This document shows, piece by piece, positions 11,291 to 22,380 of a stretch of DNA of 64,000 nt. Each line of letters begins with the position of its first letter. The stretch's first letter is position 1. Position numbers and translations under genes: made by a program. Source of the stretch: Caprella mutica. Lineage: Eukaryota; Arthropoda; Malacostraca; Amphipoda; Caprellidae. The DNA lies in assembly GCA_947561585.1 (NCBI GenBank), contig CANNZV010000513.1:988689-1052688 (forward strand). Direction: 5' to 3'. Under the pieces are notes generated by a model that did no database searches, was not told where the DNA came from, and saw only the letters and a program-made list of their open reading frames with translations.

Positions 11291-11649
11291 TGGTCTATAC
11301 AAGATGCACCTTTTAGTAGTATAGCACTAATGGGTTCAATGCGGTGTTATTGAGCTCAATAGTGTTTGTAGGGTAAAGGGTTTGTGTATGTAGGGTTATG
11401 TAATGATGATGGTATAATGGTAGTGCATAAGCTCATGCTAAGTTATCAAGCCATTAATCAATCATACAATCATATTGTGCAAAACATTAATTATAAGGTT
11501 AAATTTGTGCAACTCTGTGGAAGAAAAGAGGTTAGAGAAGTGGCATAGGCATTTAAATACAAATATTTACAAGCCTAGGAGATAACATATTCATTGCTCT
11601 GCAGGTTACAGGTTGTTGGTCCCTCAGTATCGCTTTAATATCAGCACTG
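11291..11649. other. Non-coding stretch
   Basis: No gene, strong repeat or RNA structure seen. It may include the promoter region of the minus-strand zinc-finger gene. Confidence 0.4.
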
Positions 11650-11970
11650 AGTTTCCATTAAAATACCTTTATTAAAAGACTAAAATCCAAAAAAATCACA
11701 ACATAAAACTCCTTATTTACAATATATACAATATTTACACATTCATTCATCCATTCTCAATTTTCTTCTTCTTCACATACACTCCAAGTATCTTCTACAC
11801 TCCCTTGCCCACACTAAACCACTTCCAAACAACTGATCCTTCACCACTCATTCCAAATTCTCATCCCACACTCTCATACCATTTGGAGCACACAAAAAGT
11901 GCTCCAAACTCTCTACCACTCCTAAGTCACACGCAACACAATCAACATTTCCATTCACATATCTCTCTCT

Positions 11971-12198
11971 TCACTTTAGCCTCAGACTATTACTTCTACA
12001 TCTATACAGCAAAACAGATCCCCAGTCATTCTCATTCAATCTTTCATCCCTGATCTCACTTTTACATTCATTATACAAACTAATTGTACTTTTTTGCATT
12101 CTCTCCTCATTCCACCTATCACTCTCCCATGCATACACCTTTCTCTTTATACATTCATTACTCATATCATCCAATTCATTCACTCACACTCTCTCTAT
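11971..12198 (-). pseudogene. LINE-1 ORF2 C-terminal piece
   Basis: About 70 codons matching the region just before the zinc knuckle of LINEs A and B (NDWGSVLLYRCRSNSLRLK). Crossing the FB1 insertion, the frame continues from the upstream part through one TGA stop. The zinc-knuckle region below 11970 is out of frame and decayed. Confidence 0.7.
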
Positions 12199-12199
12199 G

Positions 12200-12312
12200 G
12201 CTCTAGGATAACTGCCATGCGGACAACTGCCATAGCGGACAACTGCAATGCGAAAAACTGCCATTCGGATAACTGCCATGCAGACAACTGCCATGCGGAC
12301 AACTGCCATGCA
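12200..12312. repeat. FB1 left arm array
   Basis: About seven degenerate copies of GGACAACTGCCATGC, inverted relative to the right arm. The shorter left array implies unequal gain or loss of units since insertion. Confidence 0.8.
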
Positions 12313-13436
12313 ATATATTATAATTTTATTTTGGTTGAATTGTAATGCGCTTGTAAACTTAACCTTTCTTAGAATTAATTCTATGTGAAGCAGATTATGA
12401 TTTCAACTTAAAATTTTAGTATAAAAATGTTAATTGTATAATCTGAAATTGTAGCATAGAAATTAATAATATTGAAGTATGACTAAATTTCTTTCTTTGT
12501 GACAATCATTCTCTTTCGCATTTAACGTCATAAATGATCAAAAAGTTGACAAAAAATTTGAAATCTATAGATGCAAAACTTTCTTTTCAAACATTTCAGA
12601 ATACAAGAATAGTGCAAACATATAATCTTTACAGGTTAAAATTTTCAGTGAGTGTGGGTTTGTATCTTATTATTTAAGAGTTGCTTTCACACAACACTGG
12701 GCATATATGAGTTAACTAAAATTTGATTTGTTATTAGTATAATAACAAATCAAAAAAATATACTTCAGTAATAAATATTCAGATATTTTGACACTTTTCA
12801 AATACTCATAAGACATATAATTCAGTGATTTCTAATCAGTGGGAGCTGGAAACAAAGGAATGATAGAAGAACAAATTCAAATTTTCAAAGTTACTGAGTA
12901 AAGTATACTTTGTAAGAAATTTTTCAACAAAGAATCAAGATAATTTACACTACATCAGTTTCTAATCCTGAATCTAACAACAAAGTTAGTTTTTACAAAT
13001 AACCCAATGAAAAATTAAGATTTTTCATTGTGAGAATGAAAAATCCAATAAGATGCAAAATCACACTCACTGGAAATTGTAACCTGTAAAACATGTGTTA
13101 GTACTATTCTTTGTATTTTGAAATGTTCGAAAAGAAAGTTTTGCATCAATAGATTTTAACTTTTTGTCAACAATTTGATTGTTTAAGGGGCTTGATGGGT
13201 TAATTGTAAAATAATATGATTCAATAAAGAAATAAATTGAGTATACTTCAAATTCTGAATCTACCGTCAATATAAATTTTTATACTTCTTTATGCACAAT
13301 TTCGGACTATACGATTAATATTATTATACATAATTTTTAGGCTAAGATAATAATATACTTCACATCAAATAAATTCCATGAAAGGTTAAGTTTACAAGCG
13401 CATTACAATTCACACAAAATAAAATTATAATATATT

Positions 13437-13765
13437 GCATGGTAGTTGTCCGCATGGCAGTTGTCCACTATGGCAGTTGTCCACTATGGCAGTTGTCCAC
13501 TATGGCAGTTGTCCACTATGGCAGTTGTCCACTATGGCAGTTGTCCACTATGGCAGTTGTCCACTATGGCAGTTGTCCACTATGGCAGTTGTCCACTATG
13601 GCAGTTGTCCACTATGGCAGTTGTCCACTATGGCAGTTGTCCACTATGGCAGTTGTCCACTATGGCAGTTGTCCACTATGGCAGTTGTCCACTATGGCAG
13701 TTGTCCGCATGGCAGTTGTCCGCATGGCAGTTGTCCGCATGGCAATTGTCCGCATGGCAGTTGTC
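13437..13765. repeat. FB1 right arm array, 16-bp unit
   Basis: About 20 near-identical copies of GGCAGTTGTCCACTAT, changing to GGCAGTTGTCCGCAT at both ends. Because 16 is not a multiple of three and the unit lacks stops, it is open in several frames; those frames are artefacts. Confidence 0.9.
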
Positions 13766-13773
13766 CGTACACC

Positions 13774-15306
13774 TCTCTCTATATACACTTTCACAGTCTC
13801 TAGCCATTTACATTTGGTCCATTCACACATATCCTCATACATCATTTTCATCAATTCATTCTCACAATTCCTCACATGCTTCTCATAATTCAACTTCACC
13901 TTCATATCCCTTGCTCTCATAGTTGAAGACCCCACTTCATCCTGGAGAGTTACCAGAGGTGCATATGATGGGACACCCAACACACACCTCCACACAGCAT
14001 TCTCACATTTTTGCAGTCTCTCAATATCACTCACATTCCAACAAAACACACTACTTCCATACAACAAACTCGGCATTACCACACTCTTCCAATAGGTCTT
14101 CCCAATTAATCTGTTACACGACTTGTGTATAACAGAGTATGTCATGTTACTCAACCTTCTAGCATTCATCATAACCTTCTCTCTGTGCACTTTAAAAACA
14201 TCCTTCCCACCTGACACTCTCACTCCTAAATATTTCACATCCTTCACTACATCCATTCTTCTTATACTTCTAACATCCATCTTTCTATTAAACACAAGCA
14301 CATTACATTTACTCTTGTTCACAGTCATTCCTATCTTTGCAGTCTTACTCACAAGCACATCAATCATTCTTTCAACCTCTCTCACACTGTTCCAAAAAAT
14401 CACACCATCATCTGCAAAGAACAATGCTGGCACATACACACACTCATTCTTAAAACCTAAACCACTCCTTTGCAAATCACTAATTATCTCATTTACAGCC
14501 ATTATAAATAACTGGGGTGAGCAAGTACACCCCTGCGTAATACCATTCCACACATCCATTCTTCCCATTTTTTCTCCATTCACACTAAACTCAGTACTAT
14601 CATTCTCATACACTCTAGCAAATACATCAATCATTCTAGGATCACACTTACACCTTTTCATACCTTCAATCAGACTTCTTCTCCTAATACTATCAAACGC
14701 CTTAGCAAAATCCACAAACACAGCAATCAGTTTCTTCATATCCCTCCTACATGATTCTATCACATAACTCAGCATGAATAAATTATCTTCTATCCTTCTC
14801 CCACTCGTAAAACCAATCTGCAACTCATTCATCAGCCCATTCACTCTCACCTGCCCAATCAACTTATCTTTCATTACACTCATAAAAATCTTATCCTCAA
14901 CATTCAACAAGCCAATTGGTCTCAAATCATTCACACTTGGTTTATTTACTTTCGGAATCATACAGGTCTTTGACACACTCCATTCACTCACAGGCTCACC
15001 ACTATCTAACACACTATTAAAATACCTACACATTTCATCCATACATCTTTCACTCTCTAGCATCCACTTATACACTTCTGGTTTAATACCATCTATTCCA
15101 GGCTGCTTTCCAACTTTCATTCTCTTTAACGCTTTCCTGACATCCACACTGCTCACCACTACTTCATCCATCCTTCTCCTAATTACATCTTCCACTCTTC
15201 CTCTTGTCATACTATAATGTTCTATTAGATTATAAGGCACATCCACTCTAATATCTACCATTCTAAACACTCCTCTACCATGCTCCAACACATTCTCATA
15301 CCCCAC
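13774..15306 (-). pseudogene. LINE-1 ORF2: reverse transcriptase region
   Basis: About 500 continuous codons. The N-terminal side carries the finger motif GKQPGIDGIKPEVYKW. Motif A is FVDFAKAFDSIRRRS, motif B GITQGCTCSPQLF and motif C FFADDGVIF, so both catalytic aspartates of the Y/FxDD box are kept. The thumb and C-terminal region follow to about 13774, after which the frame runs into the FB1 repeat. Non-LTR retrotransposition enzyme, now a relic. Confidence 0.9.
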
Positions 15307-16303
15307 TTTACCCTATCTTCATCTCTATAGGCACCCTGCACATACTATTCTCTAGTCCTTTCATTCCATACCTCTATCACATCATTATCATGCATCTGGT
15401 AAATTAGTTTCAAAAATTACACATCTTATTCTTCAAATCCTCCACATTCATCTCATTCCCACTTTCATCATAAATTTTCACATCACCATTCTTTCTCACT
15501 CCTCTCAGTACACTAATGTTGAGACACATTTTCTTACCAGAGTCTCTATTGCCTCTTATCTCGTCCATCTTGCTTCTTTCATACTCTCTCTCACCATATC
15601 TGCAACTTCCCTCTTTTGCTCCCTATACCTTACCCATGCCTCATTCCTTTCTGCACCTTCCTGCTGATTCCTTCTAACTCTGTTTAACTGCTTACGCACA
15701 CCTACTTCTCTTCTTATCTCCTCATTCATCCACACACTTTACCATTCATTCACATTCAAATTACCTCTAATCACTCTGGTTCTCTTCAACACTTCATTCA
15801 CAGCCTCATGAAACACACAGTCCTGTTCACCCACATTCACTCTTGTTAGTCTATCTTTCATCCCTTGCAAAAATCTCTTTCATATCATCCTTCACTCTAT
15901 AGTACTCTATATTTTTCTGCATCACCTCTTCACTACCCTTCATACCAGTTTTAAAATAAATTCTAATCATACAATGATCTGACAAATTAAATAACTACTT
16001 CCTTTCATCTATATCCATCTTCACAAAATCCTCAAACAAAAATCCATTTACCAAAAAAAAAAAAAAAATCAAACACACTCTTATGCATACCCTCTTCTCT
16101 AGTAATCTCACCTCTATATGCCACATCCAAATTTAACATAAGTCTACATTCATCCATCAAATTTAATAACTTCTCTCTCTTCCTATTTAATTCTTGCTGA
16201 CCTAAAAAACCTATATGTGCATTCATATCACCCAGAACCAGTAACTTCCCTTCATATTCTTCCACAATACCCCTATTACACACAATTATCCTCTCATTCC
16301 TAT
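15307..16303 (-). pseudogene. LINE-1 ORF2: endonuclease region, decayed
   Basis: Sequence between the reverse transcriptase and the endonuclease. It is broken by frameshifts and an A-run at 16051-16066; the last intact piece (16032-16283) carries the APE-type motif LVLGDMNAHIGF. The upstream part of the endonuclease (DKKGGGL) lies beyond LINE-2 at 19578-19729. Confidence 0.75.
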
Positions 16304-16338
16304 CATTATCTCTAACTTCTTCTTCTTCATGACCAAAC

Positions 16339-16355
16339 GCCCCCGTCAGGGGCGC
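16339..16355 (-). other. LINE-2 3'-UTR hairpin
   Basis: A perfect GC stem (CGCCCC/GGGGCG) around a short loop, about 20 bases before the (GAA)n tail. A stem-loop close to the 3' end is a plausible recognition site for the element's own reverse transcriptase; that role is inferred. Confidence 0.55.
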
Positions 16356-16457
16356 GGTCCCTCCTCAGGCTCCCGACCACCGCAGCCCCTCTGGTGCCGA
16401 GCGAGGTTGGCCGCCGACTGCTCCCGCCTGCAAAAAATGCACATAACCCTCTTAGTT

Positions 16458-19333
16458 CTAAAACCCCTTACTGCTAATTCTACCCCTACTTCCTCTTCCT
16501 ACCTTTTTTTTCCCCAGTCCTTCTAGTCCCTCATACCACCCCAACACAGCTGCCTTAACCTGCCTATCGTTCCCCATCCTCATCACATGCCCTAACCTTT
16601 CTAGTACCCTCACTTCTATCTTAGTCCTAATCGATCTAATCCCTAACCTAGCCCTAACATCCCACATATTCTCCCCCCTACTTTCCATTTGCCTTAGTGG
16701 CTCCCCATTCCTATTACTCCAAACATACCTATACTTCCTATCTATCCAACTCTGTAACTTCTTTATATCCTTCCCCCACCAAACCCTAACACTACAATCA
16801 AATAATAATCCACTCTCTACACAACCCTCTAAAATCTTACCCTGCCACCTCTTACTAAGAGGTGGCTTGATCCCTTAAATTGCCTCTTAACCTTAGCCCA
16901 TAACCCATTTGCCCGTCTAATCCTATTCCTACTATCCTCTTCAGGTCCCATCCAAGATCCTAGCACCCTAATTCCCTCACTATCTCTATCCCCAAAAACT
17001 AAAACCTCTTCCTTATCTTCGTTATTCCTTTCCTCAAACTTACCCATAACCTCCTTAATCTTCCTACTCCCTCTTCTAATTCTACCCCCTCACCTATAAT
17101 GGTAGTGTCATCAGCAAAGAGTCAGACTCTTTGCCTCCGAGCACCCCTTTTCCCACCTACCTGCTCCCACCAAAGAGCTCCCCGGTATCCAGAGACACTT
17201 GATTCCCACCCTTTCACCCCCTAGCTCCCTTCTAGCTTCCTCCGCCTGTCTGATCACCGCTTGATAAAAAACGTTAAACAGAACAGGCGAAGTAGCACAC
17301 CCCTCCCTCAAACCCCTAGCTGGCACCCATTTCTCACTAACCCCATCCTTCCCCCTAACCCTATATTCCGTCGTCTCATGCAAATCCTTAATAACCCTTA
17401 AACAATTCCCACCTAACCCATACCTATCTAAAATACTCCACAAGCAAGGCTTATTTACTCGAGGATATGCCTTCCTCAAGTCCAGAAGCCTTGCCTGTGG
17501 TTCCCTACTCCCCTGCCCTAAGCCTATAATCACTAACATCTTCCCATATCCTCACCATGACCTGGGTCGCATCTGCAGTCAATCTTCCCCTTCTAAAACC
17601 AGCCTGATTTTCATCAACTAACCCTAACTCTTCTACCCACCATCTAAGTCTCTTAGAAATAACCCTAGCTAGAATCCTACTTCCCATAGCTAACAGACAC
17701 CCCCCCCTATAATTATCCCTATTATTCCTATCTCCCTTCTTGTGTAGAGGCACCACTAATCCCCCCCTTTAAGCCCTCTTCCCACCTACCTGCACTTTCC
17801 CTAAACATAAACTGAACCATCCTAACTACCTTTTCCTTAACTTCCCTACACGCATTCCTGATATAACCTATCCTAACCCCATCTTCCCCCAGGCGCAGAA
17901 TTTTTGATCTCCTTAATCACTTCCTCTATCTCCTCCTCTCCCAGCTCCTCATTCATTAATTTGTTTGCCTCTTCTGCTTGCCTGCTCCCTCTTAAATCTC
18001 TAAATCTACCTAATACCTCTTCTAAAGTTTCCCTATCTTCCTCATACCTATCCCTCGAAACTGCCTCAAAATGTTTGTTAAATTCCCTATTTGTGATTGT
18101 AGTGCTAGCTGGTGCCTTCCATCCCCTAGTCCCTAAATTCCTTAAAATTCTATACATATCCCCTACTTCACCCCTCCTACTAGCATCCTCGCACTCCCTA
18201 ATCTTCTCCTCCCACCATTCCCTTTCCCATGCTCCAAGACTATTCTTTAAATTACTACGTGCTAATCTTACCCCTTGCCTAACCTCTTCCAATTCCCTAT
18301 TTAACCTATCTTCTACATCTCCCCCTCTATTCCTTAACCTAGCTCTATACTCCTGCCTACCTACTACCTCATTCCTACTCTCTACCCACCTACCTATTTC
18401 CCTCCTCATTATTTCTATTTCCCCCTCTCTACCTATTGTCCATGGATTTATATAGAAAGTATTTTCTCTGACCGTCCCTACACTCCTAACTAACCTATGC
18501 CTATCTATTCCCTTAACCATGAACCCATCTAACTCATACCACCTCCTATACACGTTACTAAACCAAGTCCCCTATTCCTATGTGGCATGAAACTATTTAC
18601 CCATGCTAACCCCTGTTCCTCACACCAATTAACTAGATCTTCCCCTGCAATACTCCCTGGTCCTATCCCAAACATCCCACTCACCCCCCTTCTCTGCCTA
18701 TTTGACCCTACATTAGCATTAAAATCCCCTCCTATTACTAATACCTCCCCCCCCCGCTAGTCATACTTACCTGATTTTCTAAATCTATTCTATATCTATC
18801 CATTCCCTCTAAATCCCTACCCCAAATAGGCTGATAAGCAGTGACTAATATAAGACCCTGGAGGGTGACTGCTGTCACCCTCTCTCCTAACCATTTCTTC
18901 TGACCCTCCCTCTTCCAACTATCTAAAGCTTCCCCTCTAAGAATTATCCCTGACTTCCTACCGTGAACTAAACTATTTGGTCCCTATCATTTCCTAGCCA
19001 AATAACCCCCTCCTGGTCTGAGTAAAGCTCAGAAACCAGGACTATCTCCCATCCCCGTCTAACTATGTAATCTAAAATTCTACCTAACCTTCTCCTATTG
19101 TGATCCCTTAATGAAACTCTTTGTAAATTCCATGTGACTATTGTGGCTTCCCTCCTATTTCCCCCCCCCCCCCCCACCCCTATTCTTCCCACCCTTCTAT
19201 TTCTATGCCTACGACTATTTCTAACCCTTCTTCCCTCCCCACGACTTCTCCTCCCCATGGGCATAGGTTCAGGGTTTGGATGGATCGTCCTAAGACTCAC
19301 CTCTATTAGCAGCCGACAGTGTCTGTGCGACAC
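16458..19333 (-). pseudogene. LINE-2 ORF: endonuclease plus reverse transcriptase, frameshifted
   Basis: Read from 19333 downward. An Arg-rich start is followed by the endonuclease opening TIVTWNLQRVSLRDHNRRRL and WEIVLVSEL. A long helical spacer (18553-17873) leads to the fingers (RRGRLTADATQV, 17505-17756), motif A (LDLRKAYPRV), motif B (GLREGCATSPVLFNVFYQA) and motif C LFADDT (about 17106-17123, in another frame). The C-terminal part includes VLERLGHVMRMGNDRQVKAA. At least five frameshifts or stops separate these, so it cannot encode a working protein. Confidence 0.85.
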
Positions 19334-19564
19334 CAGAGGTACCCCAGTGGATCGGTCACCAAAAGTGCCCTTGCCTTGAATATGTTTTTAGAGGTTGGCA
19401 GGCTGGCTGGACCGGCATCCCTCTGTAGTCCCCCCGGGGGTGTGAGGCCTCTCCGCTCTCGGGGACTCCGCCCCACTCCTTTCCAGGTGGTCCATTGGCA
19501 GCGTCCGGAGAAAACCCTGGATCGTTCCCCCTCGCTCCACGTGGAGGCTGCCCACCAAGCGAGG

Positions 19565-19775
19565 CATTATCTCTAACATCCCAGTGAGTATCACTCTCAT
19601 CTTCTTCATTCTCATTTTAATATCTACACACAAACCATCTGGATTACCACACTCTACCCTAACAATATTAACTTCATCACTCGATCCTATCTTAAGTCCA
19701 CCACCCTTCTTGTCTTGTTCATTCCTCATACCAACCTAAATACTTATAATCCTTACCAAACAAGACATAACACCC
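19565..19775 (-). pseudogene. LINE-1 ORF2: N-terminal endonuclease piece
   Basis: About 50 codons (DKKGGGLKIGSSDEVNIVRV) matching the endonuclease region of LINEs A and B (MEDKKGGGLML). They end at the LINE-2 target duplication; the same frame region resumes at 16303 on the far side of LINE-2. Confidence 0.7.
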
Positions 19776-20141
19776 CGGGTGATACTCCGTGGGGAGAGCT
19801 GCGACTATGGCAAATTCGTCAGGGGCACAGAAAGTGTAGCAAAAGAGCCAAATTACCACTTAGAGTTTGTTTTAATCATATTGGATCACTATTGAAGGAG
19901 TAGCGACAATTTCCCCAAAATTACCAACACCAACAACAATCAGATGTTCTTGGGCTGAGCTCGGAGCTCCTAGCAGGTCGAATCAATAAATAACATCCCT
20001 TTACACAAACATTTATAAAAGAAAACAAACATTTATGTTTCAATACGGTTGTTCAGTTTCATGTATAATACAAACAATCAAATATTTGGCAACTCAGATT
20101 TGGCGACAAACTTACAGCAGTAAATTATCAAATCCGAGATA
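19776..20141. other. Non-coding stretch between LINE-1 and the Gag remnant
   Basis: No gene. It could be the 3' UTR or LTR of the minus-strand Gag element, but I see no paired LTR copy in the window. Confidence 0.35.
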
Positions 20142-22134
20142 TCACAACATTTTCGCACATTTATCACATTGTCCACCCCTATTACAATGTGTGCAATATC
20201 TCCTCTGATGCCTTGATTCTGATCGTTGCCGGTTATCATGGTGTTGCCAATTTGGAGATCGTTGTTGCTTCCTTTGGTTCCACAGTTTATCAGGTGTTCG
20301 TTGTTGAAGGTTGTCTCTTAGGTGGTTTGAAAGTTAGACTCCCACGATGATGATTTGGTGGGTTTCGTTCATTACGTCCGCGACTCCTCTATGAAATTCT
20401 TCTATCAGAAAAATCCTCATGACCAGGATAACGTTCCGAGTTTTTCTGTCCCACATGTCCCTGAGATCAAAACTGACGACTTTTCCTTGGATAATACTGC
20501 TCCTTATTTTGATCAAAAGGCTCCAACTTATCAGCCCACAATATGGTATGCGGCACAGACATTTGGGGTCCACAGCCAGCTGCATGCCTATAGCTTATGC
20601 GAAATTAAACCTCTTTTGTCGTCCACCAGATGTAGCCTTCATTCCTTTTTACATATCTAAAATTTTACTAGATATTTTAGTTGGAATGTGAGCCAAGAAA
20701 TGCTGTCTAAGTCGTTCAGCACAATCCTTTGGAGACTTAGGAAAGGCCATGCCAGCTAACTCCATCAAACGCATTCCAAATAGATCTAGAGTTTCATCAA
20801 TACCTGGAACTGCACTTTCAAACTCCTTCTTCCAATACGCCTTTAATCCAATTCGCCGTTTCTTATAGAAACTCAGGAGTCGTTGCTTCATGTGGCTGTA
20901 TCTAAGTCTTCTACCACCAGACACCTTGTACACGTTGAGAAGCTCACCAGTCAAAAACTATTCCAGCAGCTGACACTTATCAAACGAATTTCCCTTGAAC
21001 TTGGAGGTAAAATATTTATCAAAAGTGGAGAGATACTCCTTTAAGAGTTGTTTCCCATCCATCAGGAAAGGGGGTGGGGTGATCACTTCTCTTTTATCTT
21101 TCCGTCTTCAGCTCTGCCTCTGCTCTCTGAAGAATCTTCCAATGATAATAGAGAGAGATCTTCACTGGACGAGTCAGATGACAAAACTATCTCTTCTATT
21201 TTCTTTACCTTCTTGCAAGAAGAGGTAGAGTGACAAATATCATTGAGTTTCGGTCTGTCTGCTGCCACAAGTGATGGAAAAAGCTTCAAAGGTTGATATC
21301 TTGTTGGAGCTTTGTTTGGCTCATTTATAATATGAGTACATCTCTTTGTTACTGGAGTAATTTTCCATAGGTAGATAGCTTAATATTTTCTGCTTCGTGC
21401 TTGAAATATTCTCTGCTCTCAGTAAAAAGCTTCAGCATCTCAGCACCAGCATCTGAAGAGCTTTTAGGAGGAGAAGATATAGCACCTCCATGCCATTGGG
21501 GAAATAAAGTCCATCTTAATTCATCTAGGGCAGGTAGAATTGCACCATCTATATCTGTACTAAATTTCCCATTCACAAAATCTGCACGAACTTGAGGATG
21601 ACTAAATTGCACCAGCAGACCCTGTAGCGCAATCACACAGGACATTACAGTTTGCATATGCTGACCTTCTTCTTTATTAGGGTTAGCACCTCCACCTTTA
21701 TTCTTATTATCTGGGAACTGCCATTTTTCTTCCTCTTTAGAATCAGCAGATCCAGCTTTATTCTTATTATTTGGGAATTGCTATTTCTCTTCTTCATAAG
21801 GATCAGCAGATCCAGCTTTCTTATTATTATTTAGAAATAACCAGTTTTCTTCCTCATTAGGATCAGCAGATTCAGCTTTCTGGTTATTACTTGGGAGCTG
21901 CCATTTCTCTTCATCATTAGGATCAGCAGATCCAGCTTTCTTGTTTTTACTTGGAAATAACCAGCTTTCTCCCTCCAGCTTCTGCTGATCTGACTCATCT
22001 GAGCCACCTTTGGCTTGATCATCCTCAAACCTCTCTACCTCTTTCTTCTTTGGTATTGCCCCTTGTAACAAACCAGAACCTCCATTGCCTCTTACTTCTG
22101 CCATTTCTGAAGTTGGTGAACGAGGAATACCCAT
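20142..22134 (-). pseudogene. Gag-like ORF of an LTR-type retroelement, broken
   Basis: Starts at ATG 22134. The N-terminal part carries about six imperfect 20-residue repeats built on NKKAGSADPNEEEKW (21680-21990). One repeat has its Trp codon mutated to TAG near 21781. The frame then continues to about 21360, shifts, and gives a Ser/Glu-rich segment. A capsid-like helical region follows (about 20954-20649): an aromatic/basic block, KKEFESAVPGIDETLDLFGM and RLRQHFLAHIPTKI. The last residues, CTHCNRGG..C, look like a CCHC zinc knuckle that has lost its histidine. The helical pattern resembles Ty3-type Gag; I see no protease or polymerase nearby. Confidence 0.6.
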
Positions 22135-22184
22135 TAGTTATTATCCTGCTTGCTTGAATCCCGTTGAAGATACCAGTACGTTAT

Positions 22185-22370
22185 AAAATGTGTCAATTTG
22201 ATGTACAAACTAAAAAAAAATCATATCATTCGGTTGCGCAGGAATCGATCGATGATTGCGCTATCGATCGATGGCTGCGCAAACTATTGATCAACAGATT
22301 GCGCAGCGAAATCGGTCGATATAGCAGATCACTCAAACGCGCGTGACATATATATACGCTCAAAAAAGGT
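22185..22370. repeat. Dispersed repeat shared with 50870-51050
   Basis: About 185 bp, clearly homologous to the right end of the inverted-array region at 50 kb (shared AATTTGATGTACAAACTAAA and TTGCGCAGCGAAATCGGTCG). Here it lies just upstream of the Gag-like start codon and might be part of that element's 5' region. Confidence 0.7.
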
Positions 22371-22380
22371 GGGTAACCCC

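Larger units (their letters stand above)
12199..13773. mobile_element. FB1: foldback element with 16-bp-repeat arms
   Basis: About 1.57 kb, inserted in LINE-1. Both ends are arrays of GGACAACTGCCAT-type units (short on the left, about 20 units of a 16-bp repeat on the right), in inverted orientation. Inside them lies a long non-repetitive inverted repeat: GCGCTTGTAAACTTAACC near 12348 against its reverse near 13385, and AGTTGACAAAAA near 12545 against its reverse near 13167. The flanking LINE sequence is duplicated (CTCTCTCTAT, 12189-12198 and 13773-13782; effectively 8-10 bp). Termini are GGCTCTAGGATAACTGCC and GGTGTACGGACAACTGCC. No transposase is present. The structure recalls Drosophila FB/Galileo elements. 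Confidence 0.85.
16317..19564 (-). mobile_element. LINE-2: nearly full-length non-LTR element in LINE-1
   Basis: About 3.25 kb, flanked by an exact 13-bp duplication CATTATCTCTAAC (16304-16316 and 19565-19577). On the minus strand it begins with a GC-rich 5' UTR (19565 down to about 19335). One ORF with endonuclease and reverse transcriptase follows. The 3' UTR is GC-rich with a strong hairpin, and the element ends in a short (GAA)n tail. Codon use and GC content differ from LINE-1, so it belongs to another family. A diverged fragment of the same family lies at 48900-49240. Confidence 0.9.
11650..19775 (-). mobile_element. LINE-1: decayed non-LTR retrotransposon, twice interrupted
   Basis: One old LINE on the minus strand, in three pieces: 5' part 19565-19775, middle 13774-16316, 3' part about 11650-12198. 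LINE-2 and FB1 sit between them. The pieces carry an endonuclease motif (LLVLGDMNAHIGFLG at about 16200-16240), a reverse transcriptase and a C-terminal segment ending in SVLLYRCRSNSLRL. LINEs A, B, D and E in this window share the same C-terminal logic, so they form one wider family. The 3' boundary is approximate. Confidence 0.8.

Noticed and set aside
12094..12345. 83-codon frame at the FB1 left end
   Set aside because: Crosses from antisense LINE-1 into the FB1 arm repeat.
13435..13922. Repetitive plus-strand frames of about 120-160 codons
   Set aside because: Products of the 16-bp FB1 arm repeat, open in three frames at once.
14123..15217. Plus-strand frames of 147-214 codons opposite LINE-1
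   Set aside because: Antisense shadows of the reverse-transcriptase frame; the same holds for plus-strand frames over LINE-2, LINE-A and LINE-B.
20334..20585. 83-codon minus-strand frame between the Gag capsid and knuckle parts
   Set aside because: Its residues do not fit Gag; the knuckle is read in another frame, so this is probably a shadow or frameshifted stretch.
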